This document shows positions 23,588-31,917 of a DNA stretch of 44,458 bases, piece after piece. The stretch is from NCBI GenBank assembly GCA_038198445.1, contig JBBPZZ010000081.1:1-44458 (forward strand), written 5' to 3'. The DNA comes from JACDDK01 sp038198445 (GTDB lineage Bacteria; Actinomycetota; Rubrobacteria; Rubrobacterales; Rubrobacteraceae). Each line of letters opens with the position of its first letter. Within the stretch, counting starts at the first letter, position 1. Below the pieces are notes generated by a model. That model made no database searches. It was given only the letters and a program-made list of their open reading frames with translations, and had not been told where the DNA came from. Both the position numbers and the translations under genes were made by a program.

Positions 23588-24889
23588 TTATTCCACGACT
23601 CCCAACGACTCGGAGAGGATTCTGCCTTGAGCGCCCTCTGGCGGGCGAGTCTGCAACAGGGCACATACTGTCGGCGCCACGTCCACGAGCCGCGGGCCGC
23701 GTGGAGGCACATCTCGGCGGACACCCGCTCCAGATAACAGCAGCGGTATCGCCATCTCTCTGGTGCTTCCATGTGCTCCCCGCTTTTCGCCAGCGGACTC
23801 TTCCGGCGGGACGAATCCCCACGGCTCCTCCGCCTCGATGACGAAAGCGCCGAGTTTGTCGCCAACGTGTCTGTCTTCGAGATCGGAAGAGTTGAGGACT
23901 CTCGCTACGTGCGGCGCCGTTTCAAGGGCTGCCCCAACCCGGCGACTCTCCTGCGATGTGTTCGCCCGTCCTCTCAGGGTGACGCCCGCGGTCCGAACGG
24001 CCCCGGTGGCGAGCACTACTTCGGTCGCGGATTGCGGCGCCTCACCGTCAGCAACGGCCTCAGGGACGTAACCTGCCGACGTGAGCGCTTCGAGCACGTC
24101 CGGGGTAAGGTCTCTCTCCCAACCCGTCATGCCGTGGTCTCCTGTGAGGATGAATGCTGTCCGGCCGTTGATGCCTGTGTCCTCTATCGCTTGCATGAGC
24201 CGTCCGAGCTGGCGGTCCATCTCCGCAAGGAGAGGGCCGATGTTCGGTCCATCCGGACCTTCCGCCTGACCCAGATCGTCGAGGTCCGAACCGTAGACCG
24301 CCATGAAGTCGGGGGTCCGAGGTACCTTCACCATCTCGCCTCCCGAATTTACGGGACGGCCTTCCAGGATGTCTATCGCCGTGTCGATGCGAGCCCCGAA
24401 CAGCCCGCCAGGCTCCACATAAAGGCGCCTGGCATCTCTGAAGGAGACACCGTGGCCTTGCACCATGTACCACTGTACCGACACCACGGTCTTACCCGCG
24501 TCCACGAGCGCCTCCATTACCGTCTCGGCGGACAGAGAACGGTTCTCGCCTACCATCGTTCCGGTCTTTCGGTCCAGGTAGTGGGCGAGGTTGCCGTGTA
24601 CCTCGGGGTACGCTCCGGTGGACATCGAAGCCCGTGCGGGATTGGAGATGGTAGGAAACGTGCTCTGCGCTACCGAGAGGCTACCCCGCTCGGCCAGAGC
24701 GTCTATATTTGGTGTCGGCGCCCGGTCCAGATAGGCAGGATCGAAGCCGTCCCAGTCCACCAGGACTACGTGTTCCGGACGTTCGCTCTCGGTAGATCTC
24801 TCCTGTCGGAAGAGCAACCAGGCGGGTACCGTGCCGGCGGCGGCGAGAACAGACGCTGCCGCAAGAAATCTTCGTCGAGACAGTCTCAT
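23588..24889 (-). CDS. Tat-exported alkaline-phosphatase-superfamily (nucleotide pyrophosphatase/phosphodiesterase-like) protein
   Basis: The 433-residue protein begins with a twin-arginine signal (LSRRRFLAAASVLAAAG), so it is exported folded. The superfamily metal site appears as VLVDWDGFDP, the nucleophile region FPTISNPARASMSTGAYP and EVHGN, then TGDHGM and a late HG (AHGSTRE). This pattern fits type I phosphodiesterase/nucleotide pyrophosphatases. It probably cleaves phosphodiester or phosphomonoester bonds outside the cell; the substrate is unknown. Confidence 0.85.
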   Translation of the reverse strand: MRLSRRRFLAAASVLAAAGTVPAWLLFRQERSTESERPEHVVLVDWDGFDPAYLDRAPTPNIDALAERGSLSVAQSTFPTISNPARASMSTGAYPEVHGNLAHYLDRKTGTMVGENRSLSAETVMEALVDAGKTVVSVQWYMVQGHGVSFRDARRLYVEPGGLFGARIDTAIDILEGRPVNSGGEMVKVPRTPDFMAVYGSDLDDLGQAEGPDGPNIGPLLAEMDRQLGRLMQAIEDTGINGRTAFILTGDHGMTGWERDLTPDVLEALTSAGYVPEAVADGEAPQSATEVVLATGAVRTAGVTLRGRANTSQESRRVGAALETAPHVARVLNSSDLEDRHVGDKLGAFVIEAEEPWGFVPPEESAGEKRGAHGSTREMAIPLLLSGAGVRRDVPPRGPRLVDVAPTVCALLQTRPPEGAQGRILSESLGVVE

Positions 24890-24950
24890 CCGGCGCTCGT
24901 TCCATACACCGGAGTGGAAGATGCCAGCCTACGATCCGAACCGCATGTCG

Positions 24951-27161
24951 TCACGTACGCGCCTTCTTCGGCCAGAAGCCGCGGGGCCCGGCGAGGAGCG
25001 CGAGGGAGGGTACGAGGAGGGTTCGGATGATGAACGCATCCAATAGTATGCCCAGAGCCGTCGCCGTTCCGATCTGGAAGAAATCTTGCAGGGGGATGAG
25101 GGACAACAGGAAGAAAGAGCCCGCAAGCGCGAGACCGGCGGCGTTTATCGTGGGGCCGGTCCGGTTCAGGGCGGCGGGCACGGCCTCGCTTAGGGGCATC
25201 CTCTCGGCTTCTTCCCGGATCGCGGCCATGATGAAGATGTTGTAGTCACTCCCCAGGGCGATCAGGAGCAGGAACAACGCGAAGGGAACGTAGTAGACGA
25301 TCCCATCTTGCCCGAGGATGTTTTGGAAGAGCACCGTGGTGACACCCATGGTCGCGCCGAAGCTGAGGATCGTGGCGCCGAGCAGATATACGGGGGCCAC
25401 GGGGGTGCGCAGGAGCAGGGCGAGTACGATAAAAGAGGCCGCGAAGAGAAGCGGCGCGAGCCTTCGGAGATCGGCGTTGGAGGTGTCACGGGCCGCCGCG
25501 GCGAGCGCCGTCTGACCACCGACAGCTCCCGTGGCGTCTTCAAGCCCCGCCCGTTCAAGGAGCGCCGGCAACTTTTCCTGAAGCTCCCCGACCTGGTCCA
25601 GAGCCCCGGCCGAATAGGGAGCGCCGTAGAAGACGAGCAAGATGCGGGACGACGAACCGTCCGGGGTGAGGAACTGGATGCCGGGTATGCGCCCCTCATA
25701 CTGCGGCCCGAGAGTCGCCGCCGCAAGCTCTCCGGATCTCAGTAGTTCGGTCTGCATCGCACTCTGAAGCCGCAGCAGTTTCTTGTCCTTCTCAAGAGCG
25801 TTACCCTGCACTACCACGTTGACCGGCGAGATGATCCCCCCGGGAAACTCACGGGTAAGCTCCGCGTAACCTTTCGCGGTGGAAGAGTCCCGCGGCAGGT
25901 TCGCAAGCAGGTCGAAGCCCACCCGGAGGCCGAGGACGCCTGAAGTCAGGACCACGAGAACCACGACCAGGCCCCCGGCGATCAATCCCGGACGACGTAA
26001 CCAGCGGCCGGGTGTCCGGAAAGCTCTACTGGAGGAGGGTCTGCTTCCGAATGAGATCGGACCGAGAATCGCCAGGAGGGCCGGGACGAGGGTCAGGGTA
26101 ACCAGAAATACGAGAGCGAGGGCGAAGGCCAGACCAGGGCCGAGAGCCCGATAGAGGCTGAGCCGAGCAAAGATCAGCAAGACGAAAGCGGCCACCAGAA
26201 CCGTCGCCGAGGAGAGCAACACTCCACCGACTTTCTCTACCCCGACCCTGGCCGCTTCCACCCGTCCAATTCCCTCCTCCAAAGCCTGGCGGGTCCTGGA
26301 GAGAAGGAACAAGGCATAGTCCGTCCCGACCCCGAAGAGCAGGACGACGATTATGGGCTCGACCTGAGAGGGCACGTCCACTCCCCGCTCGACCGCCAGC
26401 CAGGCCAGAACCCGGAGCGTAAGGAAAGCAGCGAGGCCGATACTGGCGAGTGGGATTAGAGGCGCGACCGGCGAACGGTAGGTGAAACCCACGATAAAGA
26501 AAATGGCTAGCGCCGTGGCGATCGTGACCAGCCTCAGATTCCTCTGGATGAGGTCAATCGTATCGGACTGGACCGGCTGAACCCCGGTGACCTCGGCGCG
26601 CAGCGGTCCGGGTTTATTCAGGGCCTCCCGGGTCTCTCGCACTCCGGTGGACATCCCTGTCGGGCTAGCTCCCCGCTCGAAGGAGAGAAGCACCGGTAGG
26701 ACTCGCTGGCCCAGAAGCCCAGGGCCTATCTCCGCAGGATTTTTTTCATTGCGGATCGCGAGGGGCGCAGCTCCCTCAATCCGGTATGGCTGCCGCGGGC
26801 TGTTCAGGTACCGTACACTGGCTCTCATCTGATCCAGGTCGGCTTGTGTAAACCCTGTGGAGTTCGAGTAGACCAGTATGGCTGGTGGCTCGACCGGCCC
26901 GGAGAGGTTGTATGCTGTGCCACGGGACTGCCGGCCCGCGATTGTCGAGGGCGCCTGACTCTCACCCGACGTAGATCTCTCGGCCTGTACCGCCGGGGCG
27001 GACTCTGGCACCAAATCCGAGAGGCTGCCGGTCGTGTTGCCCTCTAGCGGTGGCAGGTAGAGGTATGCGGCAAGGGCGGCCACGGCCCAAAACAGCACAA
27101 CCACGTGGCGTAGCCTGACCAGAAGCCATCCAAATATTCCGAAGAAAGTTCTAGAACGCAC
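24951..27161 (-). CDS. MMPL/RND-family transporter
   Basis: About 736 residues with two repeats of one TM helix, a large extracellular domain and a bundle of TM helices, the RND plan of actinobacterial MMPL proteins. The motifs GTDYALFLLSR and GSDYNIFIMAA, each with the proton-relay Asp-Tyr pair, occur in the two halves. These transporters move lipids or other hydrophobic products out using proton force. GTG 27161 is chosen because it follows a TATAAA element by 10 bases and starts just before the first TM segment; the longer frame from 27287 adds 42 atypical residues. Intact over 2.2 kb. Confidence 0.85.
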   Translation of the reverse strand: MRSRTFFGIFGWLLVRLRHVVVLFWAVAALAAYLYLPPLEGNTTGSLSDLVPESAPAVQAERSTSGESQAPSTIAGRQSRGTAYNLSGPVEPPAILVYSNSTGFTQADLDQMRASVRYLNSPRQPYRIEGAAPLAIRNEKNPAEIGPGLLGQRVLPVLLSFERGASPTGMSTGVRETREALNKPGPLRAEVTGVQPVQSDTIDLIQRNLRLVTIATALAIFFIVGFTYRSPVAPLIPLASIGLAAFLTLRVLAWLAVERGVDVPSQVEPIIVVLLFGVGTDYALFLLSRTRQALEEGIGRVEAARVGVEKVGGVLLSSATVLVAAFVLLIFARLSLYRALGPGLAFALALVFLVTLTLVPALLAILGPISFGSRPSSSRAFRTPGRWLRRPGLIAGGLVVVLVVLTSGVLGLRVGFDLLANLPRDSSTAKGYAELTREFPGGIISPVNVVVQGNALEKDKKLLRLQSAMQTELLRSGELAAATLGPQYEGRIPGIQFLTPDGSSSRILLVFYGAPYSAGALDQVGELQEKLPALLERAGLEDATGAVGGQTALAAAARDTSNADLRRLAPLLFAASFIVLALLLRTPVAPVYLLGATILSFGATMGVTTVLFQNILGQDGIVYYVPFALFLLLIALGSDYNIFIMAAIREEAERMPLSEAVPAALNRTGPTINAAGLALAGSFFLLSLIPLQDFFQIGTATALGILLDAFIIRTLLVPSLALLAGPRGFWPKKART

Positions 27162-27563
27162 AGAATCGTAGTTTATATGGTCGGGTCTGTTCAGAGCGGT
27201 GCAAAGACCTTGACTGCGAGTAAGAAGGGAGCTCAAGCATCCATCGGCCCCACGCGAGAGTTCTTCGGAGAACAGCCCATGCTCCATGGTAGCTGATGTT
27301 GTTGGCGAGTCCAGCTCTGGAGTTCATACTGCTAATTTCGCGAAGGCCGAGACCCGTCTCTCAGGGGCAGGTTTTACGACCAGGGCGTTCCTCCGGGTAG
27401 CGCCTTGTGCAACCAAACCCTCTGTAGAGCGCGGAAGGGAATGCCCGGATTTGGTAGTAGCTCCTTTCTCCACGCAGAAGGAGGCTGGCGAGCGGCCGCC
27501 AGCCTCTCTTCCTCCGATAGGGAACTGGAGCGCCATGTGGCAGACTGTTCCCTATCCCGCTTC
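27162..27563. other. Intergenic stretch between the MMPL and beta-propeller genes
   Basis: No gene is supported. It holds the minus-strand TATAAA promoter element (27177-27172) of the MMPL gene and the strong hairpin at 27481-27506. Open frames here lack start signals and recognisable domains. Confidence 0.5.
27481..27506 (-). terminator. Terminator-like hairpin after the beta-propeller gene
   Basis: GAGGCTGGCG (27481-27490) pairs perfectly with CGCCAGCCTC (27497-27506) around a 6-base loop. It lies about 60 bases beyond the minus-strand stop at 27564. The downstream side lacks a T-tract, so termination may be inefficient or factor-assisted. Confidence 0.55.
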
Positions 27564-28784
27564 CTACTTCGCGGCGATGCCGATGCCGGCGCCGGCGGGG
27601 TCAGGCGCCGCAATGGTCTGCAGGGAGACGAGGTTGCCGTCGTCCGCGACCCGGAAACTGCTGATCGTGCCTTGCACGGAGTTGCGGGCGTACAGGAAGC
27701 GGCTGTTCCCGCTAAGCGACTGGTCGGACGCTCCGGAGCCGCCGGTATTGCCGGCGTTGGGGTTGAGCAAAGTCAACCGGCCGTCCGGATCGACGCTGTA
27801 GCTCGAGATGTTGCCGCTGATGAAGCTCGTGACGAAGGCGAACTTGCCGTGGTCGGTGTTGACTACCCAGCAGGTATCCGACTGCCCGTTGCGGGTGTTG
27901 GTCCCGGCGACCTCGAGCGTCCCGGTCTTCTGGTCCACATCGTACGACGCGAGACCGCCCTGCCCCGGTGCGCCACCTGAGCTCTCGGTGACGAGGAGCT
28001 GGTCGCGCTGCGTGAACGTGAAACCGAAGGGGCCGCTGCCTCCGCTCTCCGCGTTATCGTTCGGGGTCGGGCCGGTGGCGATACCGTTTCCGTCGACTGT
28101 ATAAGTGTCGATGATGTCGCTGCTGCGTTCGGTCACCGCGAGTACGGTTCCGCTGGGGTTGAACGACACCTGGGCGCAGCCGGAGGACTGCCCTGTGAGA
28201 GGCCGGGTCGAGCCAGCGATCGGCGTGAGCTGACCGCTCGGGCCGACGTTGAAGCCGGAGATGTTCGACTGGCCGCCCGTACACTGAACGTTACCGCCGT
28301 TGAGAACGTAGAGCACGTTCTTGCGGAACGTCACACTCATCGGGTGGGTACCGCCCGACGGCTGCTGGTCGACGAGCTCAAGCCCATCCGGCCTCACGCG
28401 GAAGACGGAGATCGTATTGCTGCCCGCGTTCGTGGCGAACAGGAACTTATAGCCCCCGTTGAGGTTGTTGGGCGACTGCTCGTCGAGGATTAGACTGTTC
28501 GCCGATTGCTCGAACACCCCGCTCCCCTGCCCACCGGTGGAGAAGGTTCCCGCCGGAGTGAGAAGCCCGTCAGCGTCCCGCTGGTAGGCAGTAACCTCGT
28601 TATTGGTGGGGTCGTTGGTCATCGCGAACACTGCTCCGGGGCTCAGGTTTACCTGGTTACCCTGCGCCTGCGCACTGCTACCGGCGCCAATCCAGGCGAG
28701 TGCACAGAGCAATAGGCCCAAGGCGAGGATGCTGCCTCTGAGGGGCCACCCACGGTGCTCCGACGAAGTATGTATCTCCGACAT
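27564..28784 (-). CDS. Secreted lactonase-like beta-propeller protein
   Basis: The 406-residue protein has a signal peptide (hydrophobic about residues 16-41, ending near AQAQG) and repeated blades with the pattern FAMTNDPTNNEVTAYQRDADG, then FATNAGSNTISVFRVRPDG and VTSFISGNISSYSVDPDG. This is the 6-phosphogluconolactonase/YVTN-type seven-bladed propeller, but exported. Many such proteins have no proven enzyme activity. AGGAGGT lies 5 bases before ATG. The upstream region carries a repeated GTAAG array. Confidence 0.8.
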   Translation of the reverse strand: MSEIHTSSEHRGWPLRGSILALGLLLCALAWIGAGSSAQAQGNQVNLSPGAVFAMTNDPTNNEVTAYQRDADGLLTPAGTFSTGGQGSGVFEQSANSLILDEQSPNNLNGGYKFLFATNAGSNTISVFRVRPDGLELVDQQPSGGTHPMSVTFRKNVLYVLNGGNVQCTGGQSNISGFNVGPSGQLTPIAGSTRPLTGQSSGCAQVSFNPSGTVLAVTERSSDIIDTYTVDGNGIATGPTPNDNAESGGSGPFGFTFTQRDQLLVTESSGGAPGQGGLASYDVDQKTGTLEVAGTNTRNGQSDTCWVVNTDHGKFAFVTSFISGNISSYSVDPDGRLTLLNPNAGNTGGSGASDQSLSGNSRFLYARNSVQGTISSFRVADDGNLVSLQTIAAPDPAGAGIGIAAK

Positions 28785-28877
28785 TATCTACCTCCTCTTT
28801 ACAAGAGCGTTTCCCTTACACTCAACGTATTTATCATCCTCAACCATCTCTCATGATGCTAAAACGCGGTATTTAGC

Positions 28878-28929
28878 GAATGTTCATTCACTTGTAAGGC
28901 ATCCGTAAGTTACGTAAGGGCTCTGTAAG
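28878..28929 (-). promoter_or_regulatory. Palindrome and four phased CTTAC (GTAAG) repeats upstream of the propeller gene
   Basis: On the plus strand GTAAG occurs at 28894, 28905, 28914 and 28925 (spacing 11, 9, 11), read as CTTAC toward the gene at 28784. Next to it is the inverted repeat GAATG-TT-CATTC (28878-28889). Direct repeats at 11-base spacing are typical of OmpR/PhoB/SARP-type activators. The binding protein is unknown. Confidence 0.45.
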
Positions 28930-29045
28930 ACATTCGAATGGGCAGCGAGGCAGAACTATAAGATTCCGGCTCTGTCGCGCTGTTGGTAAATAGGCCTTAC
29001 CGTGTGGCTACCTTGCTCGTAACAGCGGCCAACTCTCCGGGCCTT

Positions 29046-29630
29046 CTAGTGATGACGCCTGTAGTGCCGGGCCACCCTGACGCGGTTCCCGCAGACCGTC
29101 GAGCACCAGCGTCGACGCCGGTTCTCGGCAAAGAAGATGAGGGGACATCCGGGAGCGGGGCAGAATCGTAAGAACACCCGCTCGGGACCGCCAGCCAGCT
29201 CTATAGCGGAGCGGGCGATCCCCGCCAGCGCAATAGACACTTCGTCGCCTGATACATCTCGCGTCTCGGCGCGCAGATCGCCTGGGCGACCCTTTGCCCC
29301 CGAGTAGCTTAGCTCACTAAAACGCGGCCCCCTGGCACTCGCCGCGTTGACCTTCTTCACTACCTCCTTCGAAGGGTATCTGCCGTCGAGCAAAGCATGA
29401 AATAGCTCGCGGATCGCGGACCGCAACGCCAGAAATTCTGGCAGGCGTCCGGCTTGCCTGGCGGGGTCCAGAACGCCCAGCCGCCCACTCTCGGCCTCGC
29501 ACCAGGCCGAAAGCCGTTCAGGGATGGCGAGAAGATCCACACTCCCCTCCTCGCCCTGAAGCAGCGTGTTGGCAAGGTCCACGGCCAACGGCTCCCCGAT
29601 CAAAGGAAATGTTATCGTCTTTTCTTCCAC
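29046..29630 (-). CDS. ABATE/CGNR zinc-finger transcriptional regulator
   Basis: The 194-residue protein has an N-terminal ABATE-type ligand domain (VDLANTLL... LRSAIRELFHALLDG) and a C-terminal zinc finger with CPAPGC, WCSTVCGNR and a basic end ARHYRRHH, the CGNR signature thought to bind DNA. Such proteins are predicted stress-linked regulators. GTG start at 29630 lies six bases after a minus-strand TACAAT, suggesting a leaderless message. It is divergent from the peroxiredoxin-like gene and shares its operator, so it probably controls that gene and itself. Confidence 0.85.
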   Translation of the reverse strand: MEEKTITFPLIGEPLAVDLANTLLQGEEGSVDLLAIPERLSAWCEAESGRLGVLDPARQAGRLPEFLALRSAIRELFHALLDGRYPSKEVVKKVNAASARGPRFSELSYSGAKGRPGDLRAETRDVSGDEVSIALAGIARSAIELAGGPERVFLRFCPAPGCPLIFFAENRRRRWCSTVCGNRVRVARHYRRHH

Positions 29631-29633
29631 TAC

Positions 29634-29682
29634 CTAATTGTAAACCATCGTGCTTGCACATTAGGCGTCCCTCTGCTAATGT
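29634..29682. promoter_or_regulatory. Divergent promoters with CTAAT/ATTAG inverted repeats
   Basis: Plus direction: TTGCAC (29654-29659), 17 bases, TAATGT (29677-29682) with an upstream TG. Minus direction: TACAAT (29642-29637). The inverted repeat CATTAG (29659-29664) / CTAATG (29676-29681) brackets the plus spacer, a further CTAAT (29634-29638) overlaps the minus -10, and GTGC-TT-GCAC sits at 29650-29659. The arrangement fits autoregulation by the CGNR protein; that is inference. Confidence 0.6.
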
Positions 29683-29723
29683 TTTAAATCAGATGTAAGC
29701 ATTAATTTGAAAGGGGAAAGAGT

Positions 29724-30239
29724 ATGAGCACGCTCAAGCCACGGGAGGCGACGCCTTCTCTGGAAGTGGACACGATCGAGGGAAAACGCTTCACTTTGGG
29801 CGAACAGGACCCGGAGGCTTTCACGATGATCGTCTTCTACCGTGGGTTGCACTGCCCGGTTTGCCGCATGTATTTGAAAGAGCTCGACCGCCTGCATGAA
29901 GACTTTGGTGGTAAAGGGGTTGGGGTGATCGCCGTGAGTGGAGATACGCGAGAGCGGGCGCTTGAGGCGAAGCAGAAGTGGGGTCTTGAGAGTGTGCCGA
30001 TCGGCTACGGGCTCGAGGTCGAGAAGATGCGCGAGTGGGGTCTGTTCGTTTCGGGGGGCGACGGGGATGAGGAACCAGAATTGTACGGTGAGCCGGGTCT
30101 GTTCTTGATCCGGCCGGATGAGACTGTCTACTACGAGGCGATAAACAGTATGCCTTTCGGGAGGCCCCAGCTTCAAGAGATGCTTACCGCCCTCGACAAC
30201 ATCAAGAAGATGGACATTCCAGCGCACGGCGAGGCGTGA
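29724..30239 (+). CDS. Peroxiredoxin-like (AhpC/TSA) protein
   Basis: The 171-residue thioredoxin-fold protein has the active-site segment FYRGLHCPVCRMYL (CxxC near residues 50-53), the order seen in peroxiredoxin-like AhpC/TSA proteins rather than thioredoxin. VIAVSGDTRERA and PGLFLIRPDETVYY follow the redoxin plan. It probably reduces peroxides or serves as a thiol reductant in the cytoplasm. AAAGGGGAAAG precedes ATG. Divergent from the CGNR regulator, its likely controller. Confidence 0.8.
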   Translation: MSTLKPREATPSLEVDTIEGKRFTLGEQDPEAFTMIVFYRGLHCPVCRMYLKELDRLHEDFGGKGVGVIAVSGDTRERALEAKQKWGLESVPIGYGLEVEKMREWGLFVSGGDGDEEPELYGEPGLFLIRPDETVYYEAINSMPFGRPQLQEMLTALDNIKKMDIPAHGEA

Positions 30240-30300
30240 CCTTAAGCGGCGACGTACGTGCAACCATAGCTGAGAAATAGCCTATTAGGAGGGTTTTGAG

Positions 30301-31107
30301 ATGGATCTATCGCGGAAATCCGTGCTGCTGACCGGGGCGGGAAGCGGGATCGGACGCGCCTCCGCCGTTGAGTTTGCCCGCAAGGGAGCGCGGTTGACGC
30401 TCGTTGGTCGTCGGGAAGAGCCGCTGGAAGAAACGGCTCGGCTGGTCGCGGAGACCGGAGGCAAGGCACAGGTCGTATCCGGCGACGTCAGAGACGAGGA
30501 GGTCCGCCAGCGCGCTTTAGAGGCAGCGGTTGAGCGCTTCGGTGGTCTCGACGTTCTGGTCAACAATGCCGGGGCCGTACGAGCGGGGCGACTGGAAAAC
30601 ATCGACCTCGAGGAGATACAGTCACAGATAGAAGTCAACCTCACCGCGCCGATCCTTCTAACCCGGGCGGCGCTCCCCGCGTTACGTGAGGGTGGCGACG
30701 CCGCCGTCGTGAACGTCTCATCCGGCTTTGGGCTCGTTGGAATGCCTTTCTACGCGACCTACGCCGCAACCAAAGCCGGTATCGCCCACTTCGGTGAAGC
30801 CTTGCGGCGAGAGCTCTTCGGCGAGGGAGTGCATGTGATGACCATCTATCCCGGAGCCACCGAGACGCCGATGATGGAGACCAATGAGGCCGGGCCGGAT
30901 CTTGGCTTCGCGTACGAGTCGGCCGAAGACGTCGCAGGGGCGCTCGTCGCGGGCCTGGAATCTGGAGAGCTGGAGGTCGTGCGGGGCGCCGAGGATCGTT
31001 CCGCGATGACGAAGATGAGCCGCGAACAGCCCAGGGAGTTGGACGAACAGGTTGCCGGGATGAAAGACAGTCTCGAGGCGGCCGTCGCCAATCATAGCAG
31101 CCTCTGA
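30301..31107 (+). CDS. Short-chain dehydrogenase/reductase
   Basis: The 268-residue protein is a classical SDR: nucleotide motif TGAGSGIG (about residues 11-18), VNNAG, catalytic Ser in VNVSSGFG and Tyr-x-x-x-Lys in YAATKAG. An Arg pair (VGRREEP) after the second strand suggests NADPH preference. The last 40 residues are charged and extend beyond the usual core. AGGAGGG precedes ATG 30301; it follows the peroxiredoxin-like gene by 61 bases and may be cotranscribed. Substrate unknown. Confidence 0.85.
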   Translation: MDLSRKSVLLTGAGSGIGRASAVEFARKGARLTLVGRREEPLEETARLVAETGGKAQVVSGDVRDEEVRQRALEAAVERFGGLDVLVNNAGAVRAGRLENIDLEEIQSQIEVNLTAPILLTRAALPALREGGDAAVVNVSSGFGLVGMPFYATYAATKAGIAHFGEALRRELFGEGVHVMTIYPGATETPMMETNEAGPDLGFAYESAEDVAGALVAGLESGELEVVRGAEDRSAMTKMSREQPRELDEQVAGMKDSLEAAVANHSSL

Positions 31108-31288
31108 GTTTCGCCCTAGCCACCCTAACGGCGGTGCATCGCAGGCTCGAATATTTTTGCTATCCAGGGCTATCCTATTGAGCGAATGGCGTTCATGCAC
31201 GGGGGCTTTCATCGAAGCGTGCCAGGGCCTCTAGCATACTCTACGGCTCTCGGACGGGCGGTGCGGAGGTAGAGAAGTAGTACCATTA

Positions 31289-31311
31289 CCTCCACAAGGA
31301 GGAACTCCTCC
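31289..31311 (+). promoter_or_regulatory. Mutually exclusive hairpins over a Shine-Dalgarno-like GGAGG
   Basis: GGAGG (31298-31302) can pair upstream with CCTCC (31289-31293) or, as GGAGGA, downstream with TCCTCC (31306-31311). It lies about 25 bases before the ATG at 31327, which has its own AAGGAAA. A translational switch is possible but unproven. Confidence 0.3.
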
Positions 31312-31326
31312 GGAAAGGAAAATGCC

Positions 31327-31917
31327 ATGCATCAGAAGCAACAGGTAGCCGGCATGGCTGTCGAGGTTCTGCGCCGAGAAGCGGAGGCTCGCGCCGCCCG
31401 GACCGGTGAAACATTCGAGGTGGCTCACAAGGCCGTTCTAGAGACCAAAGCCGGCCAGCAGCTTGAGGACCTGCGCGATGGACCGCACCACGGCGAAAGC
31501 GCGGAGCATTGGCAGGAGGATATCGCCCGGCAGCGGGACATGGAGCGTAACCGGAGCCGACACGAAGAACGCAAGCTGGCCGAACGAGCCGTCGATTGGG
31601 AGCGGTTCATAAAGGCGGAGCGACGGGATCTAGAGCTGCGAAAGGACGGCCAGCTCGCCGCGTTGCTGGGCGAACCGTTGCAGGGGGAGCTACCGGCGCA
31701 GTTGCGTATGCTGGTCTCGGAAGACCAGAGACAGGCCGAACAAGGGCTCGTGGCGCTAATGAGCGGCGGGAAGGTATCTTTCAAGCGCCTGAACGAACTC
31801 GTCCAGGAAGACCTTCCGGCGAGGATCGCGGCGAACAGGTTGCGGACAGCGTGGCTTAAGGAGCGGCTAGAAGTGTGGGGCGGGGGACAGGCGAGCAGGG
31901 GTCTGGGTGACCTCTAG
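31327..31917 (+). CDS. Highly charged helical protein, unknown function
   Basis: The 196-residue protein is predicted almost wholly helical, with long stretches of Glu, Arg, Lys and Ala (VEVLRREAEARAARTGE, RDMERNRSRHEERKLAERA) and no membrane segment or catalytic motif. It resembles lineage-restricted orphan proteins of this type of actinomycete. AAGGAAA precedes the ATG. It stands alone between the SDR gene and a long spacer, so context gives no role. Confidence 0.65.
   Translation: MHQKQQVAGMAVEVLRREAEARAARTGETFEVAHKAVLETKAGQQLEDLRDGPHHGESAEHWQEDIARQRDMERNRSRHEERKLAERAVDWERFIKAERRDLELRKDGQLAALLGEPLQGELPAQLRMLVSEDQRQAEQGLVALMSGGKVSFKRLNELVQEDLPARIAANRLRTAWLKERLEVWGGGQASRGLGDL

Noticed and set aside
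22520..25030. Long plus-strand frames antisense to the metalloprotease and phosphodiesterase-like genes
   Set aside because: The minus strand holds zinc-protease and Tat-signal motifs; the plus frames show none.
27162..27287. N-terminal extension of the MMPL protein to 27287
   Set aside because: The extra 42 residues are polar and atypical, and a -10 element lies inside this stretch just before GTG 27161.
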